Source: Zeus faber
Taxonomy: Eukaryota > Chordata > Actinopteri > Zeiformes > Zeidae
DNA: 64,000 nt
Direction of reading: 5' to 3'
Assembly: GCA_960531495.1 (NCBI GenBank)
Contig: OY482864.1
Span: 4,275,734 to 4,339,733, forward strand
The notes under the pieces are model-generated. The model saw only the letters and a program-made list of their open reading frames with translations, did not search any database and was not told the DNA's origin. Positions 19,195-31,900 of the stretch are shown here, in pieces. The translations under genes and the position numbers were made by a program. The stretch's first letter is position 1. Each line of letters opens with the position of its first letter.

Positions 19195-22100
19195 ACCGCA
19201 CTAGAAAACCCCCATTTTTCCAGTTTTTATTGCAATTCAAGCAGTTCAGGTCCAGTTAATAACCTGAAATGGTACAAAGGTAAGCAGTAAACAAGGCATT
19301 TTTCAGGGAACAAGTAAAAGGTTAACTTACAGCTGTTCTGCAACAGTGGAAGTAAATTAAGCCTTGGAAGTTGATGGAAACAGTACAGGTGTATCAACTA
19401 TTTGGAAAATATTGCACTGTAGGAAGTAGTATATTGCTATCATAATGGTGAGAAAAAGGCAATTAACAAAGGAAGACAGCTAGACCATTATAACCACTAA
19501 AAGTGTAGGTCTTACCTTTAGAGGAAATGCAAAGAAAGCCAAGGTGTCAACAAATAGCGTTTCCTACACCATCAGATGGTACTTGGAAACTGGAAGAAAC
19601 TCTGACAGTAAGCGGTCTGGCAGACCCAAAGCCACAACATAATCAGAAGACAAGTTTCTGAGAGTCAACAGCTTACATGGTAGGGGGCTCAGAGGGCAAC
19701 AGCTTCAAGCACTGCTTAACACTGGTCTAAGTAAGCAAGTCTCAGTTTCCACTGAGTCTGGCAACAACACCACTAGCTCGCCAGCTAATTGGAATTAAAC
19801 CGCTGGGAATGACAGCGCACTCTCAGTGTCCGAGCATGACGTCAGGAGAGCTGCAGGCCCAGATGGCAAATCTGGGCGAGTAGTGAAGACCTGTGCTAAC
19901 CAGCTAGCCCCGGTGTTCTCTAAGATATTCAATGTCTCCCTGGCCGAGTTGGTGGTCCCGTCCTGCTTGAAGAGGTCCACCGTGATTCCTGTCACGAAGA
20001 TCGTCTTTTCAGCCTGCCTGAATGACTACCGTCCGGTGGCCCTCGCCTCAGTGGTCATGAAGCGCTTCGAGAGGCTGATTAAAGATTACATCTGCGTCTC
20101 CCTCCCCTGCACTTTGGACCCGCTGCAGTTCGCATATCGGCCAAACAGATCCCCGGACGATGTGGTCTCCCAGGTACTGCACAACACGCTTACGCACCTG
20201 GATGGCCGGAAGGGGCCTATGTGAGATTGCTGTTCATCGCCTATAGTTCAGCTTTCAAAACCAACGTCCCCACCAGACTGGCTGTCAAGATGCGGGAGCT
20301 AGGACTGACTTCCTCTCAGCACGGCCCCAGGTGGTTAGGATGGGGACGCACATGTCCAGCTCCCTCACCCTGAACACAGGATCCCCCCAGGGCTGCATCC
20401 TCAGCCCTCTACTGTACTCCCTGTACACACATGACTGTGTGGCCAGGTCAAGCTCCAACACCATCATTAAGTTTGCTGACGACACAGTCGTGGTGGGCCT
20501 GATCACCAACGACGATGAGAAGGCCTACCGTGAGGATGTGGCTGACCTGTCACTCTGGTGCCAGTACAACAGCCTCCTCCTGAACATCAGCAAAACTTAG
20601 GAGCTGATTGTGGACTTTAGGAGGGGATTAGCTAAGGACGCATGCGTCGTTGGTGATTAATGGGACTTCTGTCGACAGGGTGAGCAGATTCAAATACCTG
20701 GGAGTCCACAACACGGAGGATTTAACGTGGACAACACACACAGTCACTCTGGTGAGAAAGGCGAGGCAGCATCTTTACCACCTCAGGCAGCTGAAGAAAT
20801 TCAGGGTCTCGGTGAGGATCCTTAAGTCCTTCTACTCTGGAGCAGTGGAGAGCATCCTGACAGGCAACATCACTGCCTGGTTTGGGAACTGTACTGCTCA
20901 GGACAGGCGGGCCTGCAGAGGGTGGTGCATTCAGCCAAACGTACCACTGGAACTACCCTCCCCTCCCTGCAGGACTTATACACCAGGAGGTGTTGTAGCA
21001 GAGTCCGCAGGATAATGAAGGATCCTCACCACCCAACAACGGACTATTCCAGCTGCTGCGGTCGGGCAAGCGCCTCCGCAGTCACACAGTGAGGACAGAG
21101 AGACTGAGACAGAATTTCTTCCCGAAGCCATAAGGATTGTCAATGCTGAACCCACCATGGGTCCTAACAAAAAGCACTGAGACACTCACACAGGCCCCAC
21201 TGCCTTACTGTACTGTATGTAGCATACTGGACTGCAAGTTACTGTATCACTGTTCTGGGTTACTGCATACTGTGCTGTATTTCTGTTCTGTTTGGTGTTA
21301 CTGTATTGCTGGGTCGTACTGTTGTATACTGTACTGTATATCTCCATACACACTTTATTCACATGCACTTTACTGCACATATCTGTATATACCAATAGCC
21401 TATCCCATATACATAAGCCTATTACCTTTACTTCTATTTTGTACCCCCACTCTGTACTATCTTTTTTTGTCTTATTTTATTTTTACTTTATTTATATTAT
21501 TCTATTCACTAACTACATTACGTTGTAGGAATCAGTTTGTTTCAGTTAGTTAGCTAGATAGGAATTAGGTTAGCTATTATGTTCTGTTTAGTAACTGTTG
21601 TGCATAATTTCCGGTTGCGTTGCAAAGACATTTCACTGCATATATGTATGAACTTATGTATATGTATGTGACAAATAAACCACTTGAATCTTGAATCTTG
21701 AACTGTGAAGAGACGACTTGGAGCTGCAGGTTTGACAGGTCAAGTGGCAGTAAGAAATTCATTGCTATAATTGCAAAATACAAAAAGGCTTGCCTGGGCC
21801 ATAAAGCACCGCCAGTGGAATACTGAAGACTGGAAGAAGGTCTTACCGACCGAGGAATCAAAAATTAAAATCTTCGGTTCATCACGCAGGGTGTTTGAAT
21901 GCTGTCGAGTAGGTGAAAGGATGTTTCCTCAACGTGTGACTCCAACTGTCAAACATGGAGGAGGAAGCGTGATGGTCTGGAGCTCTTTCTGGATCTAGAA
22001 TCAGCAACTTGCACAGAGTGACTGGCACCGTGAACCAAAAGGGCTACAGAGTATGCACTACCCTATGGTCTATGCCTAGTTGGTCAGGGGTTCATCTTAA

Positions 22101-22405
22101 AGCAAGATAAGGACCCAAACATACCTCCAGGCTATATCAGAGGTACCTTAGAAGAAAAGAACAAGACGGTAGGCTTCAAATCATGGAATGGCCAGCAGTC
22201 TCCAGACTTATAAACTGGACAGATGGGTGAAAGCAATGCAACCTACGAGTACAAAACATTTGTGGGAAATTCTGCAACAGTGTTGGGGACAACTTTCCCA
22301 ACAATATTTGATTTCCATTGTAGAAAGAATGCCTAGGTTTGTTTGGCTGTCATACTGCAAAAGGTGGCTACTTTGATGAATCAAATATTTTTCTATTTTT
22401 TTCTT
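19195..22405 (+). mobile_element. Tc1-like transposon split by an L2 LINE
   Basis: Left part 19195-19754 carries the start of the transposase region (near gtaagcaagtctcagtttcc). Right part 21701-22405 resumes with aactgtgaagagacgacttg and continues through the catalytic region (KHGGGSVMVWSSFW near 21950; KHLWEILQQCWGQ near 22255). The reading frame is broken in both parts. End points are approximate because clean terminal inverted repeats were not identified. Confidence 0.75.
19755..21700 (+). mobile_element. 5'-truncated L2-clade LINE inside the Tc1
   Basis: Reverse transcriptase fragments lie at 19826-20224 (LNDYRPVALASVVMKRFERL), 20331-20600 (GSPQGCILSPLLYSLYTHDC, catalytic FADD at 20472-20483) and 20650-21015 (RFKYLGVHNTEDLTWTTHT; SILTGNITAWFGNC). 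A TAG at 20598-20600 replaces the codon expected after SKT, and frame changes separate the fragments, so it is dead. The 3' end is the L2-type tail gtgacaaataaaccacttgaatcttgaatc. Flanking cactg/aactg is a possible target duplication. Confidence 0.85.
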
Positions 22406-22415
22406 AAACAAAATG

Positions 22416-22487
<72 letters not shown>

Positions 22488-22512
22488 TATATTATATATA
22501 TATATAATCTAT
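22416..22512. repeat. (AT)n microsatellite
   Basis: About 95 bp of AT dinucleotides with a few phase slips. Confidence 0.95.
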
Positions 22513-22589
22513 AAAGGGTATACATTGAGACATTAAACTGTGTACATTTCAATAAAAACCGGAAAAATGGATGTGTTCTCTTGTGTCTT

Positions 22590-22690
22590 TGTATCATGCC
22601 CTGTAAAGCGTCTTTGGGTACCTGCAAAAGTGCTATATAAATCAAATGTTTTATTATCATTATAATCATCATTATCATAATTAAGTAGTC
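22590..22690 (+). repeat. SINE-like 3' end
   Basis: ccctgtaaagcgtctttgggtacc followed by agtgctatataaat and an ATT-rich tail, a frequent fish dispersed-repeat end. Confidence 0.5.
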
Positions 22691-23635
22691 CAGCCTGAAG
22701 GGCATGAACCTTATTGTTTTTGCGTTGATTTTTATTATAATTCTCCGAGGCATCATCACCGGTAAAAGTATCTGGCCCTCAGAAACCGTCAAACCCACGG
22801 ACACAAATGAATACGATTTGAATACAGGGCAGTGCACATATGCTGTGGTTCAAATTTTATCCACATCGGACTATATCTGTAGGAGGAGTGAGTAGGAACT
22901 GGAAGTAGCGAGCCGAGGCACCGGAAGTAGTGGACCGAAGGGACAGGAAGTGGTGGAGCAGAGTGCTTTGTGACATGGAATCTGGAATCTTTCATCATAA
23001 ACTGTAAACCCTTTTACACCCTCCCCCGTGAGTTCACATCCTTTAATCTGAAAGGAGATGCGGAAGGGGATGCGCAGTGGCTGCTCAATGAGTAGATACT
23101 GGATGTAGTAAGTAAGCACCTGGAACCCCTAGTTATGGTCCTCAGGGACTTTAATAAAGGGAATGTAAGACACAACCTCCCAAATACAAACAGTTTATTA
23201 ACTGTCCGAGCAGATGGAACACGCTGGATCACTGCTACACCACTGTCCACAACGCATATCACACTGCTCCCTCTGCTATGGACCTATTATGAAAAACACA
23301 CTTTTCAGTGCTTGTGCACATACCTTTGAGTTTCTGATGGGCCTACTAATACACAAACTGTGAAATAAGACAACCCAGTCAGTTTTTGTGAGCTGACTGG
23401 GTGAGACGGGGTGAGTTTTTGTGATCCCTTCCTAAGCCACTTGGTGCTTGGTAGAATGAGTAACTCCACTCTACTTCCTGTTTGTTTTAGAGACCAGAAA
23501 AATCGTTTAAAATAAATAAATTAATACCAGCACTCCGTGAAGAAACTGCAGACGAGGGAAATGTAAGAATTTTAATTACTTTTTATTTTTATTGTTTTAA
23601 ACCTGTGCTGTCAGCATGCTGGACATACAACACAT
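22691..23635. other. Intergenic, no gene seen
   Basis: Short degenerate repeats of ggaagtagygga type near 22900-22950. No coding sequence supported. Confidence 0.5.
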
Positions 23636-23639
23636 AGTA

Positions 23640-24055
23640 TTTGTATGCTAGACCGACACCCCACCCGAACTGTCTGTGAGCTGGCTGGGCCCCCATGCCC
23701 ATCCACATAGCCGAGTGTGCTCAGTACAGGGCACCTGGATGTCAGCCCCCCCCTCGCCAAAGAAAGCAGGCCACCAGATATATGAGCCCTCCACCACACC
23801 CAGCACCCGGGCACCCACCACAGAGAAGCCACACATCAGGAGCAAAGGACGACAGCCGCCCCCAGCACCCCAACCCACATCCACAACACCCGCCAGGTTG
23901 CGGCATGCCAGAAACCACCAGGCGCAAACCGCCAGGACTCGAGCCCAGCCGGCAAGGGCCAATCCGGTCAGCCCCCGGCCAACCACACCCCCACACCAAC
24001 CCACCAGTGCCCAATCACCCCAGAAAAACCCCAGTGCTCAATGTGTGCTGTTGAC
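23640..24055. repeat. C-rich dispersed repeat
   Basis: Strongly strand-asymmetric, C-rich on plus. Long frames are open on both strands (Pro-rich on plus, Gly/Trp-rich on minus) only because stop codons are AT-rich. No domain is recognisable, so no gene is called. Confidence 0.5.
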
Positions 24056-24229
24056 AATTGCAGTTAAAATTGCAGGGTGTGGGGGTGTGCGTCCTCCAAG
24101 CAAACCAAACGTGAGTCACTCGCACCCCTCCTGCACTCCACCAGACCATAGTCTAGTAGAGTGTTGTTCGGAGTAAGATTTGGGTGCAGATTTGTGTATG
24201 TGTTCTATGCTAATATCAGTGGTATTAAA

Positions 24230-24362
24230 ATTTCGGGACAGATGTGATGCACTTTCGGGATGGACGAGAAGCACCTTCAGGATGGATGAGAAGAACTTTT
24301 GGGATGGAACAAGCACCTTCGTGACTGACAAGAAGCATTTTCGGGACGGACGAGAAGCACAG
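24230..24362 (+). repeat. ~22-bp minisatellite
   Basis: Five to six degenerate units of the form ttcgggatggacgagaagca. Confidence 0.75.
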
Positions 24363-24545
24363 TCTTTTAACTATAAAGGAAGGAACCTCTGTCTGTCTGT
24401 CTGTCTGTGCTTTGATTATCTTGACAACTGTTCATCTACTTCACACATTGCGGGTATATTGCTGGGGACCCAAGGACATGCAGTGTCGAATTTGGGCACG
24501 CAACACTTGTAATATTAATAAACTTTAAATAAACACGCGAACAAC
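24360..24545 (+). repeat. Dispersed repeat R5, copy 2
   Basis: Inverse orientation to 13960-14345. Contains aactataaaggaaggaac, (ctgt)n, the gattatcttgacaactgttcat block and ends with taatattaataaacttt. Confidence 0.55.
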
Positions 24546-25045
24546 GACCCAGTCAGCTCACAGGGCTTTGTGAACAGCGAGCCGTGTGCAGAAGTAAGGC
24601 GGGGCTTCAGGGCTCTGAGTCACTAAGGTCGGTAGTGCAGCCCATTCCAAACACTGCAGCCCGTTCTTAATAGGCATTTTTTGAGCAAGCACTGCATTCC
24701 ACAAAGTGGAGCCCGTTCCGAACAGGCATGTTTTGGACGGGCACTGCATTAGTTATTATTAAAAGCCACAAGGAGAGGTGCTGAGGTGGAGTGCACTGAA
24801 TATGTGGGGAAGTATAATGTTTGTGCTGAGAAAATGAGATTGGGGGTGGGGCTAGTTTGCAAACATAGCTATAACAGATCGTTTCAATTTCAAATGTTCC
24901 GTAATGTTAAAAATGTACATGCGATTTAGCAAAATGCCCAAGGGTGTGATGGTAGAGGTGAAGCAGGAAAAATAGCCATCGTTTTCACCTAATTAACTAG
25001 CAAGAGCGGAATGCAACTGTATCAAAATGAACTGCAACATACTTA
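24546..25045. other. Intergenic, no gene seen
   Basis: Contains two diverged copies of a gggcactgcatt/cccgttc-type block near 24640-24750; otherwise unassigned. Confidence 0.5.
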
Positions 25046-27856
25046 TTGTGACTACTGGAAACAAAGTAAAAGGAGTCTCACAGAGAGTCTGAGGGAGGGC
25101 ATGTTTGCCGATTGTCTGACACGCTACCAAATAGGATTCGAAGGTCAAAATATACCTTTTCATAATTAAAGGAATCAACTTAGTATAACGTGCAGAAAAT
25201 ATACTCAAAATTATCACAGCAATCATAAAAACATACATCATAATCAAAAACAGCGGTCAAGAAAAAATACGGCGACCCACTTCCCTCTCTCTCTTTCAAT
25301 GCAATAATAAATAAACAAATATAAACCATCACAACATTGTCGTATTGCGTATTTCCATCGCCATTATCCATTTCATTCATTTTAAATTCTGGTCAGTAAG
25401 ACCAGAGGTTCCCAAACATAGCCTTAGTTAAGAGTGATCTTTACCATAACTCTGTCTGTCAGTCAAAGCCACTCCTTATCCAGCTTTTGCCTCAGACCTT
25501 GGTCATTGGCCAGTCCAGGCAGCTGTTCTTTGTTTTTCATGCGCAGCTGATGCACAAAGCTTTTCCTGTCTGGAAAGGTTAGTAGGACTCTTCCCATGAC
25601 CCAGGAGTTACGTGGTGCTGTGTTGTCCACTATAAGCACTTTGTCCAGGGACGAGGTTACGCTTGACTCCTGATCATCACTGACGCTCCTGCAGTTAAGG
25701 TAAGTATTCTTTAACCCATCTTTTCCAGAACAAGACTGATATGTACTGGACCTGCTTCCATCACCTGTGAGCATATACAGTATGTCTGCCCCTTGGAAGT
25801 CTACTGGTGGCAAAGGTACGGTCTTCAAAAGTAACAGGTGATTTGGCGTCAATGCTTCAAGGTCATTAGAATCCATGGATGCTTTGGTAATCGAAAGGCC
25901 GTTGATGATGGCTTCCACTTCACAAAGCACTGTGTGAAGCCCTTCTTTGTCCAAGTTTTGCACATTCAAAGTGGAATTGATGACTTTCCGCACTGATATA
26001 ATTAACCTCTCCCAAAACCTTGCATGATGTGAGCCAGCTGGGGGGATTAAAAGACCATTTTATTCCTTTATGGAAAAGAACATCATTAATCTACGACTGA
26101 TTCCACTGCTCAATGGCTGTTCTCAATTCACACTCTGCTCCTATGAAGTTCGTTCGCTTATCAGAGCACAGTTCCTGAACTTGACCACGTCTCGCTATAA
26201 AGCGTCTGAGAGCATTTATGATAGAGTCAATATCCAGTGAAGGTACCACTTCAATGTGGAATGCTCATAGGGCTAGGCAGGTAAAAAAAGCTCCATACCT
26301 CCTACTACAACATGAGTAGGTTCATCAGGCGTAACTCCATTAGAGGGTAAGTCTGTCAAATGCTGGGACACTGGCTGAGCATTCAACCGTCAACAGATGA
26401 CCCAGTTTGATAGAATTCTCCTTATGGCTGTTTTAGTGTCAGTGATCCAATATCTCTCACAAAGTTTGAATAACGTGGTTATGACCACCATGCCCCACCT
26501 ATTGGTGGATGTGCCTTCGAAGAATGGCTGAGATATGTTAATCCTTGGCCGGTTTTATGTCATGTTTAGCTTCTGCAGGGATAGAAGACCTGCTGAGCCG
26601 ACCACCAACTCTCAGAACACCATTTTTCTTTCAGTGGGCACAGTGTGTAGATGTGACTATGCCCCTTCACACTTTTTCCCTTTTGCAGCCTGGGAAATTC
26701 CTCTGGAAATCTTTTCCTTTGGCTAAACGTGATGATCTCCAGTTCTAACTTTTCAAGCTCCTCCACTGATAGACAACTTGAAACTGTGTTCCTCTTAACG
26801 TTACCATATCCTTCTCCATTGAACATCAATATTGTTCCATAACTGATTCAGACTGTGCAAGAACTATGTTCAGTTGTCTCCTCTTCTGACACAGAGACAA
26901 GAGCCAGGTCCTAAATGTCAAGATCCATGCCACAGACTTTCTCAGATGCGTCCAAGTGTCAAAGTAATGGATCATGTGAGTCACTATATCTCCCTCCTCT
27001 CTGGCCTGTAAAGAATTTACTGTGGCAGCTCTCTTATCCTCAGGGTCATTTTATGGAAGTTGATGAACATTGTCAGGATTGACAGGCCACTCATTCTTAG
27101 GTTGAAGGAGAAAATAAGGCCCTGACACCCATGATGCATTTTTGAGAACTGACTCAAGATACCAAAAGGATCATAGATGGAGCTAGCTGGTGACCAGAAA
27201 TTCCTCTTCTGGTAAGTGGTATGTCCTTGTTCACAATCTTGAACTTAAAAGTGGATGCACCATTCCACACAAAGTACTCTCTTCACAGGTAGCAAATCCC
27301 GGTCCATGTACAACCTTTTCATACCCTTAGCTCTGTGGCTTTCAGGTATTGCAGCCAGAACATCACAGATGTTGCTTATCCACTTTGTAAGATGGAAACC
27401 ACCTTCCAGATGGCAGAGACAGAGACAAGTTCATGATAAAGAGACACTGCTTCCTCCTCTGAAGCCACAGACACAAGACAGTCATCAACATAGAAGCAAT
27501 TTAGAACCGTATCCACTGCTACCTGGCTGAACTGTTCATTGTAGTCCTCTGCACATTTCCTGAGGGCAAAATTGGCACAGCTGGGAGAAGACGTAGCCCC
27601 AAAGAGTTGCACCATCATCCTAAAGTCGACGAGGTCTTGATTTAAATCTCCATCAGTCCACCAGAGGAACCTCAACAAATCAATATCTTCTGCTGGCACT
27701 GTTACATGGTGAAACGTGGCTTCAGCATCTGCCATGATCACCAGTTGTTCTTTCCTGAATCTGGTCACCACTTCAATTGCTGCGCTTATCTATGTTACCG
27801 GTGTTACACAGTGTTTGGGTGTACATTACTGTGGCAGTTTTGCCTCCCACACAGTG

Positions 27857-28127
27857 TGTCCTTTTCAGGGCTCTCTGGCACAGACACAGACGATGAGGTT
27901 GCAGACACAAGTTTATTGTAGCGAGTAGGCAAGGTGGAAAAAGCCCAGGAGCAGATGGACAGCATGTCATAACAAGGGCTTCTCTCCTGTGTGTGTGGGG
28001 ATGAGGGTTTAACATTGCCGCTCGTTAGACCAATCAATGAGCAACAAGTGAGACACACTGATCCTGGGCCCCAATTACCTAGACCCAGGACAGTTGTGGC
28101 TGCTCAAACCACACCATCCCCGCACCA
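27857..28127 (-). mobile_element. LTR-like repeat, copy 2, inside the BEL/Pao element
   Basis: Homologous to 9072-9338 (shared cacactgatcctgggccc, accacaccatccc, gtttattg). It lies between the two reverse transcriptase parts, so it inserted after the BEL/Pao element. Confidence 0.55.
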
Positions 28128-28565
28128 GAATTACTTGCACACTGTTGTTTTGGCTTTTTTTTTTTTTTTATATAGTAATAAAACCTAAATTAAAACATTT
28201 CGATAATACCTGCGTTTCGGCGCCGACATACATCAAATGAAAAAAAAATAGGATTTGTAAAATACTTAGCGTGTGCGGGTGGTGGGGGGACACTCCGCGT
28301 GCTCCCCACCCATTGTAAAATGCCCAGTGTTACCAGTAACACCAGTGTTGTCATGAGTTTATTAACCCTTTGGGAAAATTCCTCATCGTGGCATCCCTAG
28401 TGCCCACTCCAATCAGTGATCTTGTGAGATCTGGTCCCTGTAGGATCAGAGCGTTAAGTGATTTTCTTTGGAAACTTGGTCCACAGTCAAAAAACACTCT
28501 GATCTTTCCTTTTGTAGGATGATGGACGCAGCGGTGTGGGATATCCCAAACCTTGCCATCACTAT

Positions 28566-28975
28566 GTGGCACGGTGGCGCAGTGCATTGCACGGCTGCCT
28601 CACAGCAAGAAGGTCCTGGGTTGATTCCTGCCTGGGGCGCTGTTGGCACCGTGCTCCGGCGGGTTATCTACCAAATAGGAGCCTTTCTGTGTGGAGTTTG
28701 CATGTTCTCCCTGTGCTCACATGGGGTTTCCTCCACCTCACGTCAGTAAGGACCCCCACCAAAAACATGCACCCATCATCGTCTGACCAGCGATGGACAT
28801 TTATCACCTGGTCCCCGGGCGCGTCCACGTATGCTGCCCACTGCTCCTGGCTGTGCCCCTGGAGGAAGGACAACCCAGGATGGGTCAAAAGCAGAGAATC
28901 CATTTCACCGGCCACCATCAAAAGCGTGTGTGTGTGTGTGCAAGCGTGTGGTGTGTTGTGTGATGAATAAAGACT
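28566..28975 (+). mobile_element. SINE family 1, full-length copy
   Basis: Head gtggcacggtggcgcagtgc and ggtcctgggttgattcctgc resemble tRNA A and B boxes. The body runs through gtgtggagtttgcatgttct and ccaaaaacatgcaccc. The tail is GT-rich and ends gtgtgatgaataaagac. Other copies: 42392 (+), 49884 (-), fragment 7935 (-). It sits in the BEL/Pao pol region. Confidence 0.7.
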
Positions 28976-31900
28976 GTTTCTGCTTCCTCTTCTTTCTATG
29001 TTCCACATCCTCTTCAGGCACCCTTTCAGGATGACCTTTGGCAAAAAGGTTATTCATGAAGGCCACATAATCAGCATGAAATGAGGAATCCTTCTGAAGC
29101 CTCTTCTGAAGCCAAATAATAAAAAAAAATTTTAAAATGTTTTTTTTTTTTTATTTGGCATGCTACCATCCCTTTTCCTCAACAGTAAGCTAATCTGGTA
29201 GTGCCCATTCACTTGCTTAGCTGTATTTGAGACCAGTTCCCTAAACATTTGATCTTCTTTTGACATGCCAGATTATTCATTAATGCTGAATTCAGGGAAA
29301 TCTGTCTTAAACTGCTGCTTCCAAAGTTCGTCTAAATTCACAACTGACACTGTTCACAGAAATCTGGCCACGCCCAATCCATTGCATCCCCACTGTCTCC
29401 TTCCAGTGGCTCGTTCAGTCCAATCCAGCATTGTCCCGATTGCATAGGATCCATTATTAACACTGTGAATGACTTGCAATAGTTCCAAGTCCTTAGAAAC
29501 ATTTGTTGCTATCAAGTTCTCAATCTCTCCATCGATCTCAGGCAAGTGGATATGTTTTCAATGTGGCCATCTCTGAAGATCACTCTTGGAATGTGCACCT
29601 TGTGGACAGGCATGCATACCTGCGTCTAAGACTTAGGCAGTTCACAGAGGTGCTCATCATTCAAGCCAGCTACCTCCATTCCTGGCACAATATGGCTACT
29701 CACAACTTTTTCTTGGCCCATCATCCGTGAGAGAATATGTACCTTTTCCATGTAAGGTCAAGCTTGTGCATCAAAGCCTCTGTGCAGAATACTACTAGGT
29801 GGTAGCATAGGTGGTAACAATTTTTCTGCCCTTCTTGTACTTCACTTGCATTGGAACTATGGGATGTTTACAGTCGTAATCACCAGCCCCAGTGAGACTC
29901 CTCAACACCAGAGAGCCGTCCACTTCCTTATCGGCTTGGTCAGTGTCTTTCTACTTTTCCTTTGGAGAAATGTAAAGTATGGTTGGATGTTTGAGACCAC
30001 ATTTTGCAGAGGAAAACCGTTTTCTGCAAACTTTGCTGATGTGTCCCATACACTAACAGCCGAAAAAGACACCATTATCCCCCAAGAAGCCTATCTTCTT
30101 TTTGTGAGCTCTTTTCCGCAACTGGGGACAGAAGTCCAATATGTGTCCTCCTCCACAAAAAAAAGTCATGTCTTCATTGTTGTTTGAATATGTTCCTTCC
30201 CTTTGGTTTCAGGCTGAGTTTTATTTCCCACTGGGGCTGCAGTAGTGGCAAAGCTAGTTCCTTTAATTCCAGAACAAGGTGGATTGTGTTTGCTTACACC
30301 TTTATTTGTTGTCAGTGATGGAGCATCCTGTATGTTTCCAAACACTGGGTCAGTTAAGATTCTCACTTGTCTCTCAATTAAATTCATGATGTCAATCAAT
30401 GTAGCTCTCTGGCTGAACCTTCCCTGCAGTTCACAGGGTACGGTTCTCCACTTGTCCCGGAATTTGTAAGGAAACTTCCTTAAAATGGTCAGCACATTAT
30501 ATTAGCAGGCATGTCTAGCTCATGCACATATTGCACCTCTTCCATGGCATTACAGCAGCCTCTGAGGAAAAAGCTATAATCTTGAAGAGCTTTTACATCT
30601 TCAGTTTTGATGGGAGACCATGAAAGAGCCAATTTCTAACAAGGTCCTTGGGATGACCCTAAGTGTACTGCTCCAGGAAATAGTCGGTCACTATGGTTCC
30701 CAGTGTTTCTTTCCACAACATTCTCAAAAGACTTCATAAACTTATGATGTTTTAATGGATCGCCATCAAAGATTGGAATCTCTCTCTTTGACAAAGATGA
30801 GAGACAATGCTGCTGTATTAACAGGGTAGCTATTTCATTTTGCTTTCTCATAATGCCAAACATATTGTTTTGATCTATATTTTCTGGACCAATATTTGCA
30901 TTCAAAACATCTCCATATTGCATTTGTGTATTTTCTTGAGCACTGCGATACACTGAAGGCTGCTCAGGTTCATGGCAGGTTGTAGCTGACATAGGTTCTG
31001 GATGAATGAACTGAGATGGATTTTTCTCCTCAGCCTTAGTTCTTGTAGCCAGGTGGTCATGTTTGAATTCCTTTTGTGACATTTGTGGTACAAATGGATT
31101 GGCCTTAATGCTGAGGGTTTGCGTTTTTCCTTGTCCTTTTCCCAAATATGAGTTAATTCCATCTGAATGCTTTGTTATAGAATTTTCCTACGAAGGACGC
31201 TCTGAGATGTGAACACACTAAGTATAGCTATGTGGGCTGCAATTTCCTCATCCATTTGAAGCTGCTCCTTTCTTTTTCATAACCGTTCCTCCTCTTCTTC
31301 TAGTTCATGTTTGTCCTTTAATAATTTTGTCTTATTTTAATGCTGCCAAGTCAGCGTCAGCTGTAAGACATGCAGAAGCAATACTAGAAGCAGCACACTT
31401 TCTTCCAGAGAGAGTTTTGTGATCTGGATACTCCCACATTTGACATACTGTCACTTGGGTTTACAACATCTTGACTTCATCCATCATGATTATCGATGAA
31501 GCCTGCATTAGTACTTGAGGATCATCAGCTAGTGGAAGAAAATACATTTGTTCATTCATTCCAACAGGATCAGATTGAACACAACTGTCATAATGGAGCA
31601 GTTCCACTGGTTCACTCAACCACTGTTCAACATCCCCTTTAAAGGTGTTGCTTTATTCCACAATGCTGGAAAACAATTAATTTTGTTTATCCTCTGGGAG
31701 TAAAAGAATCAACATAATGTGAAGCAATGGCATTTTAACACAACTGAATTAAACTCTTGAAAGGTATTGTACATGAGACATTTTCCTTTTTTTTTTCATG
31801 AACGATTTCATTTGTGGTATAAGCCGTTCAATTTTATTCACAGTTACATTCCCTTTGAAGCGTTTAAATTGTATTCACAAAGGCCTTTGCAGTGAGTTTA

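Noticed and set aside
22208-22837. A 209-codon minus-strand frame
   Set aside because: It consists largely of Ile/Tyr from the AT microsatellite plus Tc1 antisense sequence.
23640-24176. Overlapping Pro-rich and Gly-rich frames on both strands
   Set aside because: Strong C-richness removes stop codons on both strands; no domain, start context or splicing is evident.
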